A stretch of 64,000 nt of DNA, from contig OX104130.1 of NCBI GenBank assembly GCA_944470555.2, positions 63,183,160-63,247,159 of the forward strand. Reading direction: 5' to 3'. Positions 12,040 through 23,269 of the stretch are shown piece after piece. Below the pieces are notes generated by a model. It worked only from the letters and a program-made list of their open reading frames with translations. It was not told the DNA's origin and ran no database searches. The translations under genes and the position numbers were made by a program. The first letter of the stretch is position 1, and each line of letters starts with the position of its first letter. The DNA is from Heterobilharzia americana. Lineage: Eukaryota; Platyhelminthes; Trematoda; Strigeidida; Schistosomatidae.

Positions 12040-13010
12040 TCATTTGCAGATAATGATAAGGTTTGCAAGGTTTTTCATAATAATGAAGGTACTTCAGGGC
12101 TTCAGGTCAACTTGGACGAATTGACTGAGTGGTCTAAACATTTGAGTTTGAAAAAAGCTTCGACAAAAGTGCAGTCAAGGGCCTTAATACACTTGCTCAT
12201 TACATAGGTCAACATTGCTTTTGGTCGGCAATAAAAGGATCTAGGGGTTTTTATCCATCACAACTTGAAAGCAACAGCATATTGCAACGTGGTTGCAGTC
12301 AAAGCAGTGTACACACTATGGCCAAACTCTGGGGCCCCTGAGTGCTCCAATGGAGGAATATATTTAGATAACTATCTGCTACTGCTGAAGAAGCTGCGGC
12401 ATACACAGCGGAACGTTCAGAAAAATCTTGTTTTCGATTTTCTAAACACGCTGGGATTAGGTAAATCTTACTTATATAACGAATCAACCTGACTCGGCGC
12501 TCGACTTCTTTCGGGATATTCGAAATAGCTACGGCCTGGATGTTTATAATCTGATCAAAATATCAGTCGTATTTGCTACTTATGTGAGACCTCACTCAGG
12601 ATACGGTATACAGGCTTCAGAAAAGGACCAGACACTGAGATGCGTTCAAAAAGTGGGTATAAAGTTGGTGACAGGACTCTAGCACCTTCCCCTTAAAAAG
12701 CACTTAATGGTCTGAATCGGTTCCCACTTTCATGTCGCAGAGAAAAGTGATCCATCAGTGTGTCATACCTCAAATAACGACTTGGATGTTGATCTCTACA
12801 ATTCTTTTATTTCTTCTAGGATTGATTATCTAAGAGATCAGTATAAAATGGTTTGGAAGGCACGGCCGCACGAACTACAAGTGGAACTGAGATTCTCTCA
12901 CGGTGTGTTCAACAACTGGAGGTTGTGGCGGCAGATGCTTCGGTGAACGCTTTCAAAAAGAAAGTGGATCTTCAGAGAGACATATACAACCAGGATTGAT
13001 ACAAGTCACA
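12040..13010 (+). pseudogene. CR1-like RT C-terminal fragment (left arm, plus strand)
   Basis: Broken reading frames resemble the C-terminal part of CR1-clade reverse transcriptases. A decayed catalytic region reads FADNDKV (usual FADD/FADDNK) at about 12040, followed by LDELTEWSKHLSL and KDLGVFIHHNLK. Further on are YVRPHSGYGIQA (about 12580-12620), RCVQKVG and the tail NAFKKKVDLQRDIYN near 12950. Stops and frameshifts are frequent. The right arm carries the same piece on the minus strand at 26513-27483. Confidence 0.65.
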
Positions 13011-13249
13011 TAGCCTACTACACTTAAAAGTTGAGGCTATTTTCACACCAATGTAAAAACAGAGCTCTTCTGCGTCGTTACCACGCCGTTCTTCCTATTT
13101 CAGTGTTCTCACTTCATAACTTATGCATACTCTTCGTCAACACCTTCTTAAAGCAAAGGATTGTTAATTCAGATACCTTTAAACTACCGTGTCGGGAAAT
13201 TTCAACTTAAACTAGGCTTGAAGCATTGGATTCATAGTCTGAGGGCAGG

Positions 13250-14111
13250 AGGTCACGAGCCTATATTAATCCTTTCCCAGTTGATCTCGGCCCTTCCTCA
13301 AAAACAGTTGGTGACGCGGACGCCACCTCTTCTAGGGGTCAGTCCCAAGAGTTGATTACTCGATGTGAGAATCAGTACTTTACGGAGACGATGCTCGTCC
13401 TTTGCTTTCTCACCTTCCTGCTGTGTCCTCTGAGGTGGCCTGACGTGATGGGAAAGAAAACAGAAGATAGACTAGGTTCTAAGTTATTTCTTAAAATCCT
13501 GTATGCCATGGTTAGATCTCTCTTTTGTCCTCGGTACGATAAAGAGAAGAGCTTCGGCTCGATAGTTCGTCATTCATAAGTCAGGCTAACCATCGCGTGG
13601 ATCATACATGTGGTCGTCATCTGAACCCTTTCCGGAAGGTTTGAGTCATCTTTCAGATAAGGATTTACCATCTGTGCACAGTTTTCCAGTTTATACTTAA
13701 CTAAAGACATGTATAAGGTATCGGAAACATCACCATCTATATTTGTAAACCTTCTGTGTAGTGCTAGATGTGTCCTAAAACTCCGGGCTGCGACCAATTG
13801 ATGGTGCATTGTGGTCTTCAAATCATGACTTAATGTAACCTCTAAGCCATTGTTGGTCAATACTGGGGGCACAGGAGTCCCACCAATATCGCAGGTGTTG
13901 TAGTCTGTACACCGCATGTGCATGCTCACGCAGTTACCCACGTTGATGGGCATCAGACACTTATCTGACTAGGTTAACAGACTGATCAAGTCTGACTGGA
14001 CCTGGAACCGTTCTGCAAAACCTAGAAGCGAGTGCGTCGAAATTAATTCGTGTACACTAGCTCGTAAAGTGATACTGGACATTGGAAACGGACTTAGATC
14101 TTCATCATACC
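13250..14111 (-). pseudogene. CR1-like RT C-terminal fragment (left arm, minus strand), cut at arm end
   Basis: Minus-strand copy of the RT tail that is continuous with a longer element in the right arm. It includes the open stretch 13953-13570 (MPINVGNCVSMHMR, DLKTTMHHQLVAARSF, SLVKYKLENCAQMVNPYL, ERVQ), then in another frame the LFSLSYR, AYRILRN and RGHSRKV segments. Upstream RT sequence is absent beyond 14111, so this copy was truncated by the rearrangement that made the inverted repeat. Confidence 0.7.
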
Positions 14112-17100
14112 CAAGGGTGACAGGTTCATTTGTCTGACTTGAGGGTAACACACACGTGACACCACAGGAATCTCAGCTTGGGAGAGGGGCAAACTAATAA
14201 CTGTCTACAGGCATATGAATCAGGTGGGTCACCGCTATAGATCAACATTAGTGGCCCATGACCAATGGTCTCTGGCACCCCACTCGTGTCCTTCACCTGA
14301 CGGCAAAGACGAGGGTAAGATCTGGTCTTTTTCTCGCACAGTACGTTCTCTGTGGAATGCCCTGCTTGAGGATGCAATCACGGACACGTAGGTTTACCGC
14401 TTTCAGAGAGCTGCTTGATAAGCGAGTGAGTGTATACGGCTCACCACAAACACTCGCTCATAGCTGCTGGGGTGGTGCTCAGTCTTTCCTAGAATTGCCT
14501 AACCCTAGTGTCTCCAATAGGACCCATGCTTTCTACATATTATCACCAATAACATTTTTCTCTACGGGCGCTGTTTACTTATCTTTTCTCACTCCCTGCT
14601 CACTCAGTTTTTCCCACTACTTTCTGAATGACATTTAATGCTAACCCACAGTTACCCGTAGAAATAAATATTCCAGACGGTTAATTCACCCTATAAGCAA
14701 CTCCACTGCCCCTCTCGAGCAAATTAACCTGCAATGTACGAAGGAAAACCTCCAAATAGATAACCAGTTCCTCCGTAGCACTAAGCAATTAAGCCATAAG
14801 GACTTCTATGACCACCGGAGAAATACAACTGAAAAAAGGGACCCAATCCTGAAAACCAAGAGTCGGAAAAGCAAAGACTATGGGTTTCTTTCTCTTGCAG
14901 TATTGATGCTGGATAGCAGACAGCCACGCCGAGTTGAACTTCAAACACGAGCCTTAAAACACTTTGTGTCGACTCATGTGTGATAAGAATAAGGAAGCTG
15001 TGGGGTTTCTTTCCTAATGAGGCAATGGTGGCCACTTCAAATAAACCGAACCAGGATTAGATGTGCACAATTTATGAAAGGTCAGCAGCGAGTGTCAACT
15101 ACGATGGCTGGTCAAAACTGTTGTTTCTTTTAGGACCTTGCTGAGGGGCAATAAGTAACTAGACCACATGCCAAAGATTCTGCTCTGATAACGCTGAAGC
15201 ACAACCCTCACACTTCTAGTTTGTGACAGCTGATAGAGGGCATACAGCTCACGCAAGGTACTCGCGCACTTCTAGGTCACCTGAATGGCAGGCTATTGGT
15301 GGAAAGCACCTGCATTGCTTTCTGAGGTCATTTCGAAAAAAACTACGGTAGAATAGATCCGTTTGCACTTTATTTTGCTGGAATTAAGCAACTATAGGAC
15401 TGTCGGTTTCATGCATTTTATGGCGTCTGAATTATTTATAAGCTAGTAAGGCTGAAAGGCGGAGTTGGGTGGTCTGAGTAACGTAACTACTAAGTACTGT
15501 GGCGAGCAAAAACCACTAACACCACATATTTGTATGATTTTGAGCGTGCACACTTTTTGTTGCTGCATTTGGTCGCAGATATCAAAATAAACCAAATCTG
15601 AAATAATGATCGGCCACAAGCGTGTGCATATTTGGCCAAAAGAGAAGCAGCTAATCAAGCTGTATCTAGAAATGGATGAACGAACCGTATTTCATAGTGC
15701 ATCAGTGAACTACCTTGCATCGTAATTTCCTTGAATTCTTATGGACTGATTCCATGACATAAGTGGAAACGGTGGCCTGAAGAATTTCTCTACTGTTGAT
15801 GTCTGTTACCAAGGGTTTGGGGCCAGGAAACCACACAGCGTTTGGTTTCTGGAGACAGGAAAGAGCCAGTGGCACACAGAATGTGCGGGATGTGCTCACA
15901 TCTATTGTGTGAAATTCAGCCACCATGACGACATTCCTAATGGGCAGTTGACCTGAAGAAATAACACGCGAGGGGAAGGATGCATCCTGGTGTACGACTG
16001 AATTTATCTTCCTTTCATGATTCCCAAACCACACTACGAGGGAAGTTTAACAAAAGAATGAATGGTTGCAGTTGTGAAGATTTTAACTTATCATCAGCAT
16101 ACTGACTGGAACATGCCAATAAGTTTACCACCAACGTATCTCCTACACGAGAGATATGTATATATTTGCAGTTTATTGTAGCTAATAACATTCTCGCTCT
16201 CCACTCCGTATTATAAACCGCCACATTGTGAGATTCTTTCCTTATTTCATCCTTCGGGAATTTAATATAAGTATCTAACCCCTGACTTTACATTAGGCCG
16301 TTACGCACACGAGGTTACAGTCCAAGATCAATAATTCAAGTCCGTGTTTTCATGCTACTCAGGTAACTAGAATCACCCACGTAACGCCATCAAATAAGAT
16401 AGACGGAAGCATGCAGAAAACTATTCATTCGGCGCACGACCTTAAGCGGGCATTGCAAAGTTTGAAGTGGTCATCCCACATCTCTGTTCTTCAACGCACC
16501 TACCACACACTGTCCATCAACCGGAGATGAAAATATGAAACGCGTTAGAAGTGAATAACGGACATTTCAGAAATTAATTTTGTGCTGATATCAGTCATTA
16601 GTAATCTTGTTAGCTTCAACTTTACGCATTATGTAGACATTTTACGGTCCAAGACGTACCAGTAAAAAACTCAACCACTTTCGCGTGGGCAGCTGTTTAT
16701 TACGCCCAAATTATGGAGTTTTCACTTATTCAGTGTCTTTTAGAGAAACATTTGTGCCTTCAAGTAAGCAACCCATACAGTATTAAACCAAACGAAGTCA
16801 GTTGACCATGCTGGCAATCAGCTAATTATACCCTTCATCCACTGCCGTCGTTCAACAGACCAAATTAGACAAGCACCTTATTACCTGAGAACCAATCAGA
16901 ATACTGTCTTTTGACCTCTGTAATGGCCATTTCCCTCCAGCTTAGTAGGCCATGTTGGACGATTGGCTTCGTGCTTACGAGATTTTTGTTGATTTACAAA
17001 TGTTACAGACGTGTTTGACGTCCTCATTTTATGAATTTCATTTATTTGTGCTCCTTTTATGACGCTATCTTCGTTGGTTGCCTGTTTGGTTGACTGCATT

Positions 17101-18587
17101 TATTGTTTGAGACGTTTAGGGACGCAGGTTACCGACAGAAAGCTTGTTTATGTTTGTTTGTTTGCTGAAATGCAGTTTTCATGTTATGCTAATGGGTTAA
17201 TGTAAATTTATCCTCTTTATGTTGTTCTCCCTGCGTTAGAAGTTGGTTAACCATTAAAAAGCCGTGGTTCTGCCTGCGGTGCCTATGATCCCCGAATTAC
17301 CCCAACGTTTATCTGGTTGTTTAAGAAGTCGGTGCAAATGTTAGCACGTTCCATTGCCGTTTGCTGTGTTTCAGCCGAAAGTCTGCTAAGAAGAATGCTT
17401 TATCTATTCCTTTTCGCAGCTTCGTGGAATCGCAGCAAGCCTCTCAACGTAGTGCCACCCTGGCTAATCCAACATCTGGGCATGTTTCTGCGGTGTTTCA
17501 GCGGGTTATACGACACTTTACTGTCTGGAGTCAAGTAGAAGAGGCGATAAATACCTTTCAGAAAGTACGCTAAAAAGTCACTTGATGCTGGATGGCGGAT
17601 AGGCATTACGTTGTCAAAGAATGCAATCTTTATATGGAAGATGGTAATTTAAAGTATCACTATGTCGCATTGGCATGCACTTTTGGTAACAGGAGAAAGT
17701 CGGGAGGTACTAAACAGTGAACTAAAGGGTGATGAAGAATTTGTTAAGAGCAGCATTTAGATCAAAGTATGTTGGTTGTCACTTTGGAATTCGGATACGT
17801 TTCGAGTTAAGTAGTTTTATTTTTTCAAATGTCGAGATGTTGCACGATCATCCATGCTATGTGGATTAGCTTGTGAAAGACCCTTGGTGGGGATGCCCAA
17901 CGGAGGACGAATTGAGGGTTTCCAAACCAATGCTGACTGCGGCATCTGAACCAGACCACTTTATGGGGTAAGTGAAAGAAGTTATGTCAAAGGACGTAAC
18001 GTATGGCTACCTGAAGAACATCCGGTGGAAAACTATGAAATGCAATTTATTCCCTGAATAACTTTTATTCTGCGGGTCACGAATCTCAAAGAATGGTGTT
18101 TGATAAATTGGGGAGTATTGGTCGGCCGCTAACTGGAAATGATGGTGAGCATTAGCAGGTGGATCGAGCATGCCTTGACAGCACCGATCAAATAGCCGCC
18201 TGCCCGCAATTTCCTGAGGTCGTATGTTTTGACTCAACCTATAGTACAAAGAAGCGGAAGTAAGTCTATTGTCATAGCGTTAGCAGAAAGAGTAGCCACA
18301 AATTGTTTCAGTTTGTTGCAATGGACAATTTTGGTAACAGTCACCCAGTTATGTTTGGGTGGACTAGTCCAGAACAAGGGCGGATATGATATGGATGTTA
18401 TACATCCCTAGGCAGATAGTGGGTGAAACGTCACCCACATGGACATGTGTCACTGACTGTGCAAGGGCACTGAAGGCAGCTGTTGAGACTATCCTCCTGA
18501 AAATAGACGTAGTCTCCTGTGCATTCCACGTGTGCAGAGCATAAAGGTAAGCATTTCAAATGAGTGTTTATGTGCATTTAACTTGCA

Positions 18588-18732
18588 GACGCGGAATCCA
18601 ATAATCAGACAATATCCGTGCAGATCAGTTCAAGAAGGGTCTACCAGCAGGTACGACACCAACAGTATGCTGACGTCCAACACGGGCGTTACGCCCATAA
18701 CCTTGTCATCAACGCTATCAGCCAAGATACGG
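18588..18732 (+). pseudogene. Possible immunoglobulin-like domain exon (weak)
   Basis: A stretch after a plausible acceptor (TTAACTTGCAG) and before a plausible donor (GTACGT). One frame reads through without a stop and contains YAHNLVINAISQDTG, which resembles the LxIxxVxxxDxGxY core of an I-set immunoglobulin domain, with GTY continuing past the putative splice site. The Cys normally following GTY is not there in the unspliced reading. No neighbouring Ig exons were recognised. It could be a relic of a host exon carried in the spacer, or chance. Confidence 0.2.
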
Positions 18733-19903
18733 GTACGTATTTACTTCGCATGTGGAGGGGCTGTAAGCGCCCTTCGTCCCCTGCATTCTGCAACGAGGTC
18801 CCACCAACTTTTTAGGCATGGACGAGAGCCCTTAAAGACAGGTAAATCCAATTTCTTGCACTTAGATGGCAATATGGATTGTACTGTCAGACTTTACTGC
18901 CGAAAAAATGGATGATAAAAATAAAGTTGCGTAAGTCTATATTCCTCTTTGAAATTAGGTTTCACGAATACTTTTCATGCGCCATCCAAAATGTCCACTT
19001 ATTTTCTTTTCCTACAGATCAACGATGTTGAACCTGCCTACTAGACTGTCATTTGTGTATGACTGCTCGCACAAACATATTTTATCGCGTAAATTGTCAA
19101 ACTATTCTACCTCGTAATACAGGCTTTAGTTCTTAATAACTGCTTTTTCAGCACATTCATGGGTTACTACGGGCGCAGGTACATTTTCCTGCGTGATCCT
19201 GAAAACCATCGTATCAGTGTGCAGGCTGGTTATCGTTCAGTTGCGAATAATAGGAAAGTGTAGCTGGAAATCAAGGGATGTGCAGAGTAAAATAACAGTC
19301 GGGGTAATATGGGAGTTTGAATGGTTGGCAAAATTTATGCAAATGGAGTGGTAGTTAAATGTCATACTCAAAGCAGTTAAATACGTAACGGGTAGTATAT
19401 TGAGGGGCTAATTAGGCAAGAGGGAAATGGCAGCTACACCACAGCAGGTAAACTGCCGGAATTGCACAACATATCACACCTTCCATTGCGCTAATTAGCT
19501 GTTTGGGATGGATGTTTTGCTCGATTTTCGGTAATACTTATACTCTTCGAGTTATTCGTGATTCATGTATAACGGTGTCTTTTACTTCTGCGTTGGCTTT
19601 GTGTAGCTATAGTATCAGTGCGTACAGTGTGTTCATGGACTGGCTGTCAAAAGATAGGCGAGCATCTGTGGGCATTCTGAGGAGTAAGACCATGGATCAA
19701 ACGACTCTCCTGGAAATACGTAGCACAAACTGTAGCTCCCTACCGAAGAAAGCCGACTGTCTTCAGTCGCATCCGTAAATGTTTACCAGAACATGGGTGT
19801 AATGGTGCTGCAGAAAACATGGCTTCAAAACCTGTATGATGATGATTCAGTTCGTCTCAATAGTTCCAAATCGTTTCGACAAGATAGATGCCTTCTCAAG
19901 ATC

Positions 19904-20023
19904 AAGAGTGGTTCAGGCATAGCGGTATGTTGCTCTCCCTTTCTCTCCCCCTCTATATACAAATATATATGTATATAAAGTGAGAGAGAGAGAGCAACAT
20001 GCTCCTACGCCCGAACCACCCTT
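19904..20023. repeat. Imperfect foldback (hairpin) with about 55-nt arms
   Basis: Arms 19904-19960 and 19971-20023 pair imperfectly around a 10-nt AT loop. Paired blocks are AGTGGTTC/GAACCACC, TGTTGCTCTC/GAGAGCAACA and TATATAC/GTATATA. The arms include CT-rich and GA-rich runs. It could be a small foldback transposon relic or a microsatellite-driven hairpin. Confidence 0.7.
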
Positions 20024-20719
20024 AATCCCATTCAGGCGCGAATAACAGGAAAACTCAAGATCACTCCATGGCTGCATGCTGTCAATTTATTATCGGCAGC
20101 TCCGCATTCCGTAGGGGAGATGTTTACGATTTAACACGTTTTCAGCATTCTTGCAGACATCTAGACTATCATGACAAGTCACTAGTTCACACGCATTTCT
20201 ACAGGAGCCTACCTAACGAAAGAGTTCAACACTACTAAATTCCCACAGTTGCAGCATTATTCATGCGTATTAACGGAAGAAAACGCATTTCACTTCGTGT
20301 GAAAATATGTATTTCCGTAAAGAGTATTCAACACACTTGAAGCCTCACCGAAGCAAATGTTCACATGCAGTTCCTTCAACATTCCCTTTTCGCAGTCTCG
20401 TCGTAGGACGCTCCTCCTATGGTGCAGAACAAAGAAAACGTTCATGTAGTTGGCGGCATGCGCCTACATGTAGTCGGTAGGAGAAACGATAAGCGCGGAC
20501 CACATATGCACAAAGTTCGTTGCGAAAAGTTTGGCTTACCACTGACTTCTTCAATTTAAGAAAGCACACCTGACGCCTTAAGTGTAACCTATGCAGCCTA
20601 CCACTCAGACTCCGTGTATCAGTTAGAATCTCGGAAAATGTATGAAGACAGCGAAGTAAACTGTTCCTGAGACTGTCCCCTTGAATTATTCCAGTAGTCA
20701 TGTTACTTAGAATGCACAC

Positions 20720-21160
20720 AAGGGAATGTAAGACAATTTCAAGTGCCGTATTATCTCTTTATTGTTATTCCGTGTGATTGCAGATGATAAAAACTGGAAA
20801 CAGTGGGGGAACAAGAATAGAACCCTGAGGCACACCTTTCAGCATCGGGAACCATTCAGATACAGAAAAGCCAAATCCAAGTGGCTGCTGCTTAGTGTAA
20901 AGATCATCTGTGCGCCAACCTTGTTACAATCTGGGTTCACCCACAAGCTGAGATTCCTTATACAGAACATCCTGGTTCGACCTGTCAAAAGCCTTTAAAA
21001 ATTCAAGTAAACAAATGCGAACGGACTTCCTCTGCTCAGGACAAGTTGTTTCCAAATTCCTAAGCCAAAAGGTTTGCTGCCTCGGAAGAGGTGTGGAGAA
21101 TCTGTGATCCTGTGTACTAAGTGAACCATTACTCTTCCGTTCAATCAGTAAGCACAACAA
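20720..21160 (-). pseudogene. CR1-like RT fragment in the spacer, minus strand
   Basis: Broken frames contain EFLKAFDRSNQDVL (the finger/palm A-motif region, usual D.. KAFD) near 21020 and GVPQGSILVPPLF (the B-motif GVPQGS) near 20820. These RT hallmarks are in the right order and spacing, but stops and frame changes separate them. It is an old LINE remnant. Confidence 0.55.
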
Positions 21161-23269
21161 GCCGTTATTCTGCGGCAGAGTTATACGAAGATGTACCTGA
21201 TAGTTTGCCTGTCATTTGGGATTTTTATAGTGCATCTGTCACGGATGTTCTTGTGATTTTGTCAGTCTATACAGCTACTAGTGACCTTTTATCGATTCCA
21301 AGAAAACCACCTGCATCGTACAAGGCTATGGGTGCATGGACAACCCAAGAGGAGTAAAACTTGTCGCCCCCTCGTGCAGTCAGCGGACCAGCAAGTTTTA
21401 CTCTTCTTGGGTTGAGCCAAGCGCGCCTAACATAACACGATGTAAACAGTTCCCTTGGAATCAGTGTAGGAATCCAACACAATCACAGTTTCCCCTTCCT
21501 TGCTTCCGTGTGAACATTCAGGAAATATAACTGCAGCCATCGTCTTTAGAAACCACAAGGGATAGTTTCTCTATGATTGCACCTACAAGTCACGTGAATC
21601 TTATTCTAGGTTCCTTGTCATGATGGGGTTCTACTGACTCTATATAATAAGGAACTTGCTGTAACATCATATAAATACTACGAAAGCTGACTTTTTTACT
21701 GTCATACGTCAACCATTTCAATACCAAATGTTCAATGTCTGGATGAATTCTCGGCTCCTTCTCGCCAATAGGTAGGTGAGAGGCTAGCAGAAGATCCACT
21801 GCATCCCTTTGCAATGCTCCATTGAGGAGCATATATACAATAATTCTATCACGGAACACAAATGCCCTGATGCATTCAAAATCTAAATCCCCAGTGTGAA
21901 TGAAAATACAGACAACGGATTATTGCAGACTGCCTACTATAAGACTACGTGATCAACAATAGGACTACCCATTGCAAAAAAACAGATAAATATGATATAC
22001 ATGTATATATTGGTACACTTAAGACTGGTGGTAACCTAATATATTCCTTTAACAACTCAGCCACATTTTTACTTCATGAAAAGCACCTAAGGTGTTAGCG
22101 ACGAAATATTTTACCGAATGCACCTAATTCATTATAAATTCACATTATGAATAAACAATTTACCTAAACACAGTTACGATGCCACAAACAACTACAACAA
22201 GTCAGCTTACAGATAGTAGGCTGGTACAAACATGCCAAGTGTAACGCAGCTAGACAACTCGACACACTGCGGGGCAAATCTAACAGCTAAGTTAAGAAAA
22301 CCACACCAAAGGAAGATATAAAGTGAAATTACTTCAAAACAACCTCGTCTCATAGACTATTTGAACAAAATATTGACCGGAAATGTCAGCTATACAACAC
22401 TAAGTTTACAACACAACATGCTGTTTACTGCACTACCCTTCATTCAACCCATTAGTTTGTCACACCTGAAATTCGAAGATGTGAAGGTCATTACAGAGTC
22501 TTAGATACCCGAGCGCTCAACTTGGAAGTGAGGTGTCATTTGGCAATTGATGATCATATAAGTTCATTTAGAACGTAAGCAATATGAAAGTAATTGGCTT
22601 AAAATTATCGTTTTCCACAAAAAATATTACGTTGCAGTTCGATAGGCTTGTCTTATACTTCAGGTTCACACTTCTCTCTTCGAGTTTCCGACCAGTGAAA
22701 CGCATTGTCTGTCTAGATTGCTACTGTTCCGTCGGTTGACGTAATTTGAAAACTAGCTATTGTGATGTGAGGTCAGCTTCTGACGAAATTGATGGAGATG
22801 GAGCCATACTGTTACCAATTAAGCGACTATCCTAGCCACATGCCCCACTCAGACCAGCGACTGAATTAGTGACGGTAAGTACACAAAAGACGAAAAATCT
22901 CAGTTCTGAGGCTGTTAGTGTCACTGAACTAGACCTTGGTCAACTTGCCACACCTTAATGTGAGAAAGGACAATCAATTAAGGCTGTACCTTGTTAAAAA
23001 GCCAGTCATAGTCCTATCAACACTACACCGAGCCAAGAAAACGCTGCAGTCTTTGGAAGGCCTGTGATCTTCAACCGAGTGAATGAATGCAGAGACTCAG
23101 AACCGCGTGATTGTTTCGAACATGGCAGTTGTAAAGTATAGATTTTGGTGAACAGGCTGTTACCGGAAAGTATACCAAGAGTCACACCAATGGTGATATG
23201 AAAGGGGGCAGTGTATACCAAAGACAGATTTCGTTAACCCAAAGTCATGTTCGTGTAAATAGGTGAGAG
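21161..23269. other. Spacer stretch without a gene
   Basis: About 2.1 kb with no recognised coding sequence. It contains one strong short hairpin (21341-21414, listed separately). The open frame at 21859-21590 on the minus strand resembles nothing I know. Confidence 0.35.
21341..21414. repeat. Short hairpin, 23-bp stem with one mismatch
   Basis: The left arm 21341-21363 (CAACCCAAGAGGAGTAAAAC...) is the reverse complement of 21392-21414 except for one G/A position, with a 28-nt loop. It lies in otherwise unstructured spacer. Confidence 0.8.

Larger units (their letters stand above)
11369..14111 (+). repeat. Left inner arm of a 2743-bp near-perfect inverted repeat
   Basis: Base x in this arm pairs with base 39523-x in 25412-28154 without any indel that I could find. 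Reading along the arm I found one difference, at 13441 (T here; the paired base at 26082 predicts C). Homology stops abruptly at both ends: 11368 against 28155 on the outside and 14112 against 25411 on the inside. The arm carries two converging CR1-like RT tails. Confidence 0.95.
14112..20400. other. Spacer between inverted arms, left two thirds
   Basis: No intact gene. The sequence looks less AT-rich than the flanks by eye (not computed). Short open frames have no recognisable family, except a possible immunoglobulin-like exon (18588-18732) and a foldback (19904-20023), listed separately. It is unrelated to either inverted arm as far as I can see. Confidence 0.4.

Noticed and set aside
13570..13953. 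127-codon open frame, present twice in the window, as a conserved gene pair
   Set aside because: The reading is the C-terminal part of a CR1-like RT and continues in other frames. The perfect duplication follows from the inverted repeat, not from selection.
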